Shown here: piece after piece, positions 1-14,889 of the stretch
Numbering within the stretch: the first letter of the stretch is position 1
Layout of the letters: each line of letters opens with the position of its first letter
Assembly (NCBI RefSeq): GCF_000344805.1
Contig: NC_020453.1
Coordinates: forward strand, 1,116,001-1,180,000
DNA: 64,000 bases
Direction: 5' to 3'
From: Bradyrhizobium oligotrophicum S58
GTDB taxonomy: Bacteria > Pseudomonadota > Alphaproteobacteria > Rhizobiales > Xanthobacteraceae
Translations under genes and position numbers: made by a program
The notes under the pieces: generated by a model
Databases searched by the model: none
The model's input: only the letters and a program-made list of their open reading frames with translations
Told to the model about the DNA's origin: nothing

Positions 1-5371
<5,371 letters not shown>

Positions 5372-5469
5372 TGCCGAGCTTCTTATTGCTTGATCGAAGG
5401 GACGACACTGCCTCGACGGCGACGGTCAAGTCGACGAAGGCTTTATATCGGTAGCGGCTGCGTGCGTCG

Positions 5470-5688
5470 TTATCGCGCGTCAGCTATCTGGGATGAGGCG
5501 AGGCTCTGTGGCCTCATATCCTTCCAGTGCGCCTCGATATATTCGAGGCAGTCTGCTCTGATCGAGGGTCCAAAAGCGATCTTCCAGCCGGGTGGAACTT
5601 CAATCGAAGTTGGCCAAATTGAATACTGCCCCTCATCATTCCTCAAAGCGCAGTAGTGGGCCGTTCCATCCTCAAACGGATTCGACAT
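5470..5688 (-). CDS. MbtH-like NRPS accessory protein
   Basis: A 72-residue protein of the MbtH family, small partners that bind adenylation domains and are needed for their solubility or activity. It begins MSNPFED and carries the family pattern NDEGQYSIWP, followed by PPGWKIAFG and a short C-terminal helix; length is normal for the family. The ATG at 5688 is preceded by GAGGA about nine bases upstream, so I prefer it over an in-frame TTG at 5709. The gene ends 98 bp before the NRPS start on the same strand, so the two are probably co-transcribed. This supports the NRPS being functional and MbtH-dependent. Confidence 0.93.
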   Translation of the reverse strand: MSNPFEDGTAHYCALRNDEGQYSIWPTSIEVPPGWKIAFGPSIRADCLEYIEAHWKDMRPQSLASSQIADAR

Positions 5689-6625
5689 TGCATATCCTCG
5701 AACAACCAAAAGCTGCGCCAGACTTTGTCGTGACTACGACATTACCTTAGGTTGAACGAACTACCAGCGAAAATCAAGCGCAACATTCAAGACCTATTTG
5801 CTTTCCATTATCTCGCGAATGGATGTGCGCTGCAAACAAGATGCGCGTCACGCGCATGCACAGTAGATGAAGAGGCTCGCGTGTCATGGGGGATCCAAGA
5901 AACCAACGCATTACAACGATGTGATCTGCCCGATAAAAAGAGCGTGGCTACGACGCCAGGGCGCCGACCGCGTCGATGTTTGGGCGAACGACGGTCAGTT
6001 CAACTGTTGAGTTTTGCTGAGCACGACTGGCACATCGAATGCCTGTGTATAGAGCGATGGGGTCGTGCTAGTCGGCGAGAGCAGGCGATCTGCCCAGCGA
6101 TTGAGTAATCTCATAAATACAACCCATCTATCGAAGGTTGCAAAGTACCGCAAAATGAGCTATTAGGTTTAACGTTGAAGCTAAGGCGCACTCGGTGGTG
6201 GGAATGTTGGTAGGATCTACGCCCAACATGGGCGAACGCTTTGGGACGCAGCTCCGGCGTGATCATCGCCCGCAGCGTGAGTGGTTCAATTCGATCGCCC
6301 GCGGCCGCCAGGGCCGCAGAGGAAACGGGTAGCCTCCGACTCGAAGGGCTTCATCTAGCGAGCGTGTGTAGGGCGTGGTCGTCGGCGAGACGTCGTCTCA
6401 GATCGGCTGATCTGCCGTTGATCATCGCTTGTTAGTGTGAGTCGATCTCGTGAAGGGTGGAATTGCACGGTGCCGACCGGCCGTCGCCGGCGATCGATGT
6501 CGTTTGAATGTATCAGGATATCTAATGATGCGGGATGCGGATTTGGTCGATGCGGCGCTGCCCGCAGCGGCCGTGGCCTTGTGAATGTCTCCGATCGAGT
6601 AGCAAGTTTAGGATAGGGGCAAGAG
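5689..6625. other. Divergent intergenic region, no recognised gene
   Basis: About 0.94 kb between the MbtH start (minus) and the aminotransferase start (plus), presumably with promoters for both directions. The open frames here (for example 5752-6108 and 6241-6435) have no recognisable motif and no convincing ribosome site. Segments around 6040-6110 and 6360-6420 resemble each other loosely (GTCGGCGAGA followed shortly by GATCTGCC), like decayed copies of one repeat. I could not identify an insertion sequence. Confidence 0.5.
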
Positions 6626-7954
6626 ATGTCTGATCTAGAACTTCGCGCGCTTGAACGGCAACACGTCGTTTACGGCTGGCAGCCCCAGAGGCTGGCCGCG
6701 CCATTGTTGGTGACGCGGGCGGAGGGAGTAAATTTCTGGGATAGCTGCGGAAATCAATATCTCGATCTTTGTTCCGGGCAGATCAACGTCAATGTTGGCT
6801 ATGGCCATCAAGCCATCATTCAGGCCATGAAGCGACAGCTGGATTGCCTCACCTACATTGCGCCGGGCTTCGCAACCGAGCCTCGCGTGAGGCTTTCTTC
6901 GATGGTAGCGAAGAGATGTCCCGGTGATCTTCAATATGTATTCTTTAGTAACAGCGGGTCGGAGGCCATCGAGAACGCAATTAAGATTGCCCGCGCAGCT
7001 ACCGGGCGGCTGAAAATCTACTCGGCATGGCAAAGCTATCATGGCGCAACGGCTGGAGCTTCGGCCATTTCAGGAGATCCTCGGCGCCTGTTCGCGGAGC
7101 CGGTGGTGCCTGGAGTTGCAAAATTTCACTACGCGGCGTGCTATCGCTGCCCATTCGGACAAAGTGCCCCACCGGATTGCGGGTTCTCGTGCTTGGCGAG
7201 CCTCGAACGCCAGATCGATCATGACGGTCCAGAGACGATCGCGGCAATCGTGCTTGAGCCGATCGTGGGGACCAGTGGGCTTTATGTCCCTCCGGTCGAC
7301 TTCATAAAGGGCATTCGCAAGCTGTGCGACGAGCATGGCGTTCTGTTGATATTCGACGAAACGATGACCGGGTGGGGACGCACAGGCAGATGGTTTGCGT
7401 GTGAGCACTTTGATGTCGTGCCTGACATCCTAGTGACTGCCAAAGGGATCACCTCGGGCTATGTGCCGCTCGGAGTTACTGTATTCACCCCAGCAATTCG
7501 CGAGAAGTTCCTGGACACCGCGTTTGTCGGAGGGCTGACAAACGAAGGGCACACTCTCGCTTGCGCCGCGGGCATCGCGAATATCGAGGTGTATGAGCAA
7601 GAGGGGCTTATCGAACGATCTGCCGCCTTAGGCGAATATCTCAACAAGAGCCTGCTCGAGTTGCAGGCGATGCACCCGAGTGTCGGTAGCGTTCGAGGAA
7701 AAGGCTTGTTCGCTTGTCTCGAGCTTTCGTCTGATCGTGAACGACGGATCGGAATTGCTGGATATCGAAACGCGCGATGCACTATTGCCGGAGAGATCAC
7801 GAGCAGAATGCTGCAGATGGGTGTCTTCGTCGTTGCCAAGTGGGACTTCATATTTGTTGCACCACCGCTGATCATATCGAGGACGGCGCTCACAGAAGCA
7901 ATCGAAAAGCTCGATAAGGTGCTTGCCTACACAGATGAACTGGTCCGCTGCTGA
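6626..7954 (+). CDS. Class III PLP-dependent aminotransferase
   Basis: A 442-residue enzyme of the omega-amino/acetylornithine aminotransferase family, cytoplasmic, moving an amino group from an amine or omega-amino acid to a keto acid. Visible landmarks: SNSGSEAIENA (phosphate loop, about 108-118), SYHG near 137-140, FDETMTGWGRTG with the PLP-ring aspartate at 244, and TAKGITSGY with the Schiff-base lysine at 273. Length fits the family. It is followed after 87 bp by an acylating aldehyde dehydrogenase, which suggests its product is an aldehyde channelled to an acyl-CoA, as in taurine or beta-alanine breakdown. The actual substrate cannot be read. It heads a five-gene same-strand run. The ATG is preceded by GGGGCAAGAG. 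Confidence 0.88.
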   Translation: MSDLELRALERQHVVYGWQPQRLAAPLLVTRAEGVNFWDSCGNQYLDLCSGQINVNVGYGHQAIIQAMKRQLDCLTYIAPGFATEPRVRLSSMVAKRCPGDLQYVFFSNSGSEAIENAIKIARAATGRLKIYSAWQSYHGATAGASAISGDPRRLFAEPVVPGVAKFHYAACYRCPFGQSAPPDCGFSCLASLERQIDHDGPETIAAIVLEPIVGTSGLYVPPVDFIKGIRKLCDEHGVLLIFDETMTGWGRTGRWFACEHFDVVPDILVTAKGITSGYVPLGVTVFTPAIREKFLDTAFVGGLTNEGHTLACAAGIANIEVYEQEGLIERSAALGEYLNKSLLELQAMHPSVGSVRGKGLFACLELSSDRERRIGIAGYRNARCTIAGEITSRMLQMGVFVVAKWDFIFVAPPLIISRTALTEAIEKLDKVLAYTDELVRC

Positions 7955-8041
7955 TTGAGGTGGGTGTGCCTCCCACGAGGGCCGGCACGGCTGCCGGCCG
8001 AAGAGAGTATAGACCAACCACATAGTCCGCCGGAGACTCCG

Positions 8042-9472
8042 ATGCATACGCTATCTGCGAGCGCCAACGAAGTGACGTTTATAGTCCAGCGCGCTCGCAT
8101 TGCGCAAAAGTGCTTCGAGGGGGCGCAGCAACGCGAGATCGATCTGGCTGTTGCCGCTGCTGGATGGCGTTGTTATCGGGACGAGACGGCTCAAGAACTA
8201 AGTTCACTGGCCATTGAGGAGACGGAGCTCGGAAACGCCGTTGATTCCTATCAGCGTTTGCGCAAGCGCATCCTTGGGACATTGAGGGACTTGGCTGATG
8301 CGGTCACTGTGGGTCTTGTTCACGAGGATGTCGCCAGGGGTGTTCGAAAATTTGCGAAGCCGGTTGGGGTAATCGCAGGAATTACGCCCGCGACTGCGCC
8401 GGCGGCCGCCGCAATCGTGAACTCGTTGTCCTCTTTGAAAACCAGAAATGCCATCATATTTTGTCCAAATCCGCGGGCGCACCGTACCGTAGGCAGAGTC
8501 GTGGAACTGGTTCGTGATGCGCTCCGGGAGGTTGGTGCGCCGGTCGACCTTGTGCAGTGTGTGGGCGTGCCGACGCGCTCAATCTCTGAGGAATTGATGG
8601 CGACGGCGGACCTGACCATCGCGTCAGGGGGAGCAAGCACGGTCCGGCGCGCGTATCGCAGCGGAAAGCCCGCGCTGGGCGCGGGTGTTGGCAACGCGGT
8701 CGTAGTTGTTGACGATACTGCAGACCTCGACGCCGCAGCTTCCATGATTATCGCTGGAAAATCCTTCGACTATGGAACGTCGTGTTCGTCCGAAAGCTGC
8801 ATTCTCGTTGATGAGTCGGTTTCGGATCAGCTGATCGGAAAACTGGTCGAAAACGGTGCATATATGTGCAGCGGCCCAGAGATGGCCAGTTTACGCAGGA
8901 CAGCGTGGCCGGATGGCGAGCTGGCGCGAGAGATTGTCGGCAAGAGCGCCAAGCAGATCGCCGATCGAGCATGTATCGAGGTTCCGCAAAAGACACGCGT
9001 CTTGCTGACCCTGCCAGAAACGACTCATGCAGAGCCACTGGGCGGCGAAAAATTGTCTCCCATCCTTGCCCTCTGGAAGTTTGCGCAATTCGATCATGCC
9101 GTTGGTCTCGTGCAGCGCCTTGTTGCAGCCAGTGGAGCTGGCCACAGCTGCGCGATTCACACGAACGTCAGAGAGCGTGCTGAAATTCTGGCGCGTACGA
9201 TTAATGTGAGCCGCGTTCTTGTAAATCAGTCGACCGGCATGGGAAATTCCGGAAGCTTTGACAACGGCCTGCCATTCTCGGTGACGCTTTCTTGCGGAAC
9301 CTGGGGAGGGGGATCGACCACGGACAACGTGAATTGGCGGCACTTCCTCAACTATACGTGGCTGTCCGAAACGATTCCGAAGAATGAGCCGCGGCCGGAA
9401 GACCTCTTTTCCGAGTACTGGAGCGTCTACCATCCCACAGCGTCTTACGTAGGGCAGTTAGGCGGGATGTAG
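8042..9472 (+). CDS. CoA-acylating aldehyde dehydrogenase (sulfoacetaldehyde/acetaldehyde dehydrogenase-like)
   Basis: A 476-residue enzyme of the acylating aldehyde dehydrogenase family (EutE, N-terminal half of AdhE, SauS), which turns an aldehyde plus CoA and NAD(P)+ into acyl-CoA. The sequence shows GVIAGITPATAP (about 109-120), SLKTRNAIIF (131-140), ASGGAS, and the catalytic segment FDYGTSCSSE with the nucleophile Cys248. I chose the ATG at 8042 because GGAGA lies just upstream; an earlier TTG (7955) only adds a low-complexity leader. The preceding aminotransferase could supply the aldehyde. With that pairing, sulfoacetaldehyde (from taurine) or malonate semialdehyde (from beta-alanine) are candidates, but this is inference. 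The C-terminal part (GTWGGGSTTDNVNWRHFLNYTW) is typical of the family. Confidence 0.85.
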   Translation: MHTLSASANEVTFIVQRARIAQKCFEGAQQREIDLAVAAAGWRCYRDETAQELSSLAIEETELGNAVDSYQRLRKRILGTLRDLADAVTVGLVHEDVARGVRKFAKPVGVIAGITPATAPAAAAIVNSLSSLKTRNAIIFCPNPRAHRTVGRVVELVRDALREVGAPVDLVQCVGVPTRSISEELMATADLTIASGGASTVRRAYRSGKPALGAGVGNAVVVVDDTADLDAAASMIIAGKSFDYGTSCSSESCILVDESVSDQLIGKLVENGAYMCSGPEMASLRRTAWPDGELAREIVGKSAKQIADRACIEVPQKTRVLLTLPETTHAEPLGGEKLSPILALWKFAQFDHAVGLVQRLVAASGAGHSCAIHTNVRERAEILARTINVSRVLVNQSTGMGNSGSFDNGLPFSVTLSCGTWGGGSTTDNVNWRHFLNYTWLSETIPKNEPRPEDLFSEYWSVYHPTASYVGQLGGM

Positions 9473-9855
9473 ATCTTGTCGGGCACGGCTGTGAACGCAT
9501 TTCGGGCCGATCTGCAAAGGCAAGCGATCGAGGCAGATCGCGCAAGGAGGGATTGCCGGCTTTCGCCGATCGAACGCCGAGGCCCTTGCTCGCTAAGTCT
9601 TCGTCGTCATGTCCGGCTGTGCGTTGGAGCGCACGTTGGCGATAGCTGGAGCGTCTTGGTGGATGAGTACGGGAGCGCCAGCGCTTGTTCGGTCGCTCCG
9701 ACACTTGATCTCGGTGAACAGCGCGGTCGTTCCCTCGGCCTCCGCTCGTCCGAGGTCTGGAAGTGCGAAGCTAACGGTCACCGAGCTGCAAAATCTGGAC
9801 GCCAGCTGTCCGGAATAAGACCGTCAAACGTGAGCACGGTAGAGCGGAAAGGTGC
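9473..9855. other. Spacer within the five-gene cluster
   Basis: This 383-bp gap separates the dehydrogenase from the large cytochrome c protein. Both strands contain open frames (for example 9593-9781 minus), but none shows a recognisable domain or a good ribosome site. It may carry a separate promoter for the three haem/DUF genes downstream, or be the scar of a lost gene. I see no clear hairpin terminator. Confidence 0.4.
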
Positions 9856-12800
9856 ATGATGGCGGTAGTGGGAGATATCGCTCGATCCCTTCGCCTTTCG
9901 GGTAGAGGATCGTTTGTCTTGAAAGCGCTGATCGGCAGCGGACTGGTCGGGGTCGCCGCTTCTGCGACTGTGTTTGGCTTCCGGCTTCAAGGTGGCGGGT
10001 GGCCGGCGGTGTACGGCGAAGAGTTGCCTGACGTCATCAGTTACAACACGGACGTTCGGCCGATCCTCTCGCAGAATTGCTTCCGTTGCCATGGCCCGGA
10101 TGCTGCTGCCCGCAAGGCGGGCTTGCGCCTAGATGTACCGGAATCGGCCTATGCCGAGTTGCCGAAACATCACGGGGCATATCCGATCGTTCCAGGGAAA
10201 CCCAGAAACAGCGAGCTGCTTCGGCGCCTGGCGGCATCCGATCCCGACGAGCGAATGCCGCCCCCGGATACTCACTTGTCGGTGTCGAAGCGTGAAGTTG
10301 CGCTCTTGGAGCGATGGGTCCAACAAGGAGCCCGCTACGAGCGGCATTGGGCCTTTATTCCACCGAGCAAGAGCGTTCTGCCTCGGACGCCGTGGGACAC
10401 CCGGGCAAATAATGAGATTGATCGATACGTGTACGGTAAACTGGCACAGCACAATCTGGTGCCATCGGCTGAAGCGGACAAGGAGACCCTGATCAATCGC
10501 GTTGCGATGGATCTGACAGGATTGCCGCCAACGTTGCAGGAAGTTGACTCATTTCTTGCAGATAACGATGCCAACGCCTACGAGAAGGTCGTCGAACGGC
10601 TTTTGGGCTCCCGAGCTTATGCGGAGCGGCAGGCGAATATCTGGCTCGATGTCGCGCGCTATGCTGATAGTGACGGCTTCACGATTGATGCGCTTGGACG
10701 GTTTCAGTACCCCTATCGCGACTGGGTGATCAGCGCCTTTGATAGGAATATGCCGTATGACAAGTTTGTAACTTGGCAGATTGCGGGCGACAAACTGCCA
10801 AACGCCACACCCGAGCAAGTGCTTGCGACCGCGTTTGCCAGAGCTGGAAAGAAGAGTGCCGAGCTGGGCATTACCGATGAGGAATATCGCGTCGAATATG
10901 CCAGCGAGCGAACTGATCTAATTGGGAAGGCAGTCCTAGGCTTGACCGTCGGCTGCGCAAAGTGTCACGATCACAAGTATGACGAGATATCGCAGGCCGA
11001 ATACTACTCACTTATGGGGTTCTTCAACTCGGTAGATGAGCGTGGTATTGCTGACTATGCTGGGTGGGGGCCGACTCTGGCCTGGCCGAGCCCACAACAG
11101 TCAGCACAACTTGCGATCTTGCATAATGAGGTCGAGCGTCGTTTTGAGGAGTTCAAGGCAATTTTCGCTGCCGCCAAGGCCAGCGCCGAGTCAACCGCGC
11201 CGCGCGAGGTGGGCGACACGGGAGAGCTGATCCAATCTCTCGTCACGGAAGCCCAGCAGGCCTACTACCCGTTTGAAAATAGCTACAAAGCCTCATTTGA
11301 GCCGCTAACCATTGGGAAGTACCCCGCGAGGATTCCAAACAGTCCGGTTTTCGGGGTGGCTCCCGGTCAGGATCACGGCGGAGGCCGGGCAGCAGAAGAG
11401 CTCGACGCTGCCGCTGTCAAAGCGGCCAACGGCAATCGGCCGCCTGAGGTTATGCAGAAGGCCCTCCTGATCGGCCTGGATGAACAGAAGCTAGCTTATT
11501 CGGCAGATGGGGTCGATCCGAGTGCGCCTGGGGCAATCAATGGCGCTCACGTCGTCGATGGCCCGCCCGGCAAAGGGAAGGCGATCATGATCGACGATAC
11601 CATCGCTTTCGCCAACAAGAAGGTTGGACAGTTCGAGCGAACAGATCCCTTTACTCTCGATGTTTGGCTGAAGTTGAGGGCAGACAAGACATACTCGGAA
11701 GTGCCCGTGCTCTACAATTCCGATATACGAAGTGGTGGCTATGAGCTGAGGCTGGACGAGAATGTGCTGAGCTTCAATCTCCGGCACACGGCCCCGTACG
11801 ACATGATCGAAGTTGCGATGACATCTCCGCTGCCGACGGGGCAGTGGACTCATGTCACAGCGACGTATGATGGAAGTAGCAGCGCTGCTGGGGTGCATCT
11901 TTATGTTGATGGCGAGAAGGTTCGGACAGAGGTCCTTCATGACCGGCTAACCCGTTCGATCCTTCCGAATCCAAGGAAAGGGATTTATGGGTGGTTCATG
12001 GGTTTGTCCTTCGGACGAACGTTCGGAGCGCCGGAATTCAATGGAGGTTCTATCGACGAGTTGCGCGTCTTTACTCGGGCATTGACGCCTGTTGAAGTTT
12101 CATATCTCCACGACCCGTCGTCTGTAATAGGATTGCCGCACGAAACCGTCCAAGGCCAGTTGTCGGATGCGCTTGCGGAGCGCGATGTCAAAGTCAAGAT
12201 TGCTCGCGCGAACCTCAGGGAGGCGGTGCTCGCAGAGCAGACCGAATATACGAAGGTGCCACAGATCGACGTGCTGATGGATCGCCCGAAAGAGCGACCA
12301 ACCTATTTGCTCGAGCGCGGTAGCTTCGATCGTCGTCTTCAGCAGGTGCCAGTTCAGGCGCTTGGCCGCATCTTCCCCTGGAAGAGTGAATTACCCCGAA
12401 ATCGTTTAGGTTTGGCGGAGTGGCTATTTGATCCGCAAAATCCGCTCACGGCCCGTGTGTACGTCAACCGCATTTGGCGAGACCATTTCGGGACCGGAAT
12501 TGTCGAAACCGTCGAAGACTATGGTACTCAGGGATCGAATCCCAGCAATCCAGAGCTGCTTGACTATCTTGCGACTGAACTCGTGCGCTCTGGTTGGGAC
12601 ATCAAGCATATTCATAGGCTGATCGTTATGTCGGCGACGTATCGACAGTCTTCGGTGATGACGGCGGAAACTAGCAAAAAGGATCCGCGGAATGTCTACC
12701 TGGCACGTGGACCGCGATATCGCCTATCAGCTGAAGCCATTCGCGACAATGCGCTAGCAGCCTCGGGCCTCCTGGTTGACCGAGTCGGCGGCGACAGCGT

Positions 12801-13347
12801 GTTCCCTTACCAACCAGGCGGTCTCTGGTTTATGACGGGAGCAGCGAACCAAGTCTACCCAGACCGGTCACTGATTCCGGCGGATGAGCTGCATCGACGG
12901 TCGATGTACACTTTCATCAAGCGAAATTCTCCACCACCTGCCATGTCGGTGTTCGACCTCGCGGACAGAAACGTATCCTCAGTATCGCGGTCTCTGTCAA
13001 ATACGCCCTTACAGGCTCTGGTGCTGCTGAACGACCCACAATTTGTGGAGGCGTACCGGAAGTTGGCGGAGCGTGGGATCCGAAGCTCATCGGACGGCGA
13101 CCAGCAAATTGTCACTGTGTTCCGTCTCGTCACCCGTCGGCATCCGTCGAACCAGGAACTCGAGACGCTTCGCAAATACAGAGCTTCGCAAGTTGAAGGG
13201 TTGAGTGCGTCACCGCAAGACGCTGCGGCGATCCTGAGTGTGGGCAACCCGGCTTCAGATCTCGGCGCCAATCCCGCTACGCTTGCCGCAATGACGCTGG
13301 TCACCGCGGCGATCATGAATACACCCGACGCCTATTCTTTACGCTAA
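9856..13347 (+). CDS. Planctomycete-type cytochrome c / DUF1549 / LamG / DUF1553 protein
   Basis: A 1163-residue exported protein. Order of parts: N-terminal hydrophobic segment (about 21-45); PSCyt1 cytochrome c domain with haem site CFRCH (Cys75, Cys78, His79) and a distal RMPPPDT; DUF1549/PSCyt2 with a second CAKCHDHKYD haem site (Cys367, Cys370); a LamG/concanavalin-like segment (about 600-755, FTLDVWLKLR ... YDGSSSAAGVHLYVDGEKV ... GGSIDELRVFTRALT); and DUF1553/PSD1 (about 840-1130, NPLTARVYVNRIW, ATYRQSS, LQALVLLNDP). From family knowledge this architecture abounds in Planctomycetes and Verrucomicrobia and is rare in Alphaproteobacteria; its biochemical role is unknown. The next gene encodes DUF1501, its usual partner. 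GC is moderate (36 of 60 bases in 10801-10860), which with the family distribution suggests transfer. GGAAAGG precedes the ATG. Confidence 0.9.
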   Translation: MMAVVGDIARSLRLSGRGSFVLKALIGSGLVGVAASATVFGFRLQGGGWPAVYGEELPDVISYNTDVRPILSQNCFRCHGPDAAARKAGLRLDVPESAYAELPKHHGAYPIVPGKPRNSELLRRLAASDPDERMPPPDTHLSVSKREVALLERWVQQGARYERHWAFIPPSKSVLPRTPWDTRANNEIDRYVYGKLAQHNLVPSAEADKETLINRVAMDLTGLPPTLQEVDSFLADNDANAYEKVVERLLGSRAYAERQANIWLDVARYADSDGFTIDALGRFQYPYRDWVISAFDRNMPYDKFVTWQIAGDKLPNATPEQVLATAFARAGKKSAELGITDEEYRVEYASERTDLIGKAVLGLTVGCAKCHDHKYDEISQAEYYSLMGFFNSVDERGIADYAGWGPTLAWPSPQQSAQLAILHNEVERRFEEFKAIFAAAKASAESTAPREVGDTGELIQSLVTEAQQAYYPFENSYKASFEPLTIGKYPARIPNSPVFGVAPGQDHGGGRAAEELDAAAVKAANGNRPPEVMQKALLIGLDEQKLAYSADGVDPSAPGAINGAHVVDGPPGKGKAIMIDDTIAFANKKVGQFERTDPFTLDVWLKLRADKTYSEVPVLYNSDIRSGGYELRLDENVLSFNLRHTAPYDMIEVAMTSPLPTGQWTHVTATYDGSSSAAGVHLYVDGEKVRTEVLHDRLTRSILPNPRKGIYGWFMGLSFGRTFGAPEFNGGSIDELRVFTRALTPVEVSYLHDPSSVIGLPHETVQGQLSDALAERDVKVKIARANLREAVLAEQTEYTKVPQIDVLMDRPKERPTYLLERGSFDRRLQQVPVQALGRIFPWKSELPRNRLGLAEWLFDPQNPLTARVYVNRIWRDHFGTGIVETVEDYGTQGSNPSNPELLDYLATELVRSGWDIKHIHRLIVMSATYRQSSVMTAETSKKDPRNVYLARGPRYRLSAEAIRDNALAASGLLVDRVGGDSVFPYQPGGLWFMTGAANQVYPDRSLIPADELHRRSMYTFIKRNSPPPAMSVFDLADRNVSSVSRSLSNTPLQALVLLNDPQFVEAYRKLAERGIRSSSDGDQQIVTVFRLVTRRHPSNQELETLRKYRASQVEGLSASPQDAAAILSVGNPASDLGANPATLAAMTLVTAAIMNTPDAYSLR

Positions 13348-13362
13348 TTCGGAGATAGACGC

Positions 13363-14847
<1,485 letters not shown>

Positions 14848-14865
14848 CCCAGTGACTGGCGGATT

Positions 14866-14885
14866 CGTCTCAAGGAGCTGAGACG
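14866..14885 (+). promoter_or_regulatory. Hairpin carrying the ribosome binding site in its loop
   Basis: CGTCTCA (14866-14872) and TGAGACG (14879-14885) form a perfect 7-bp stem. The 6-nt loop holds the AGGAG ribosome site of the next gene (GTG at 14890). This could display or regulate the site in the mRNA. Confidence 0.5.
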
Positions 14886-14889
14886 TCGA

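Noticed and set aside
9473..9855. A gene on either strand in the cluster spacer
   Set aside because: Frames of 60-130 residues exist but have no recognisable motif or ribosome site and overlap each other.
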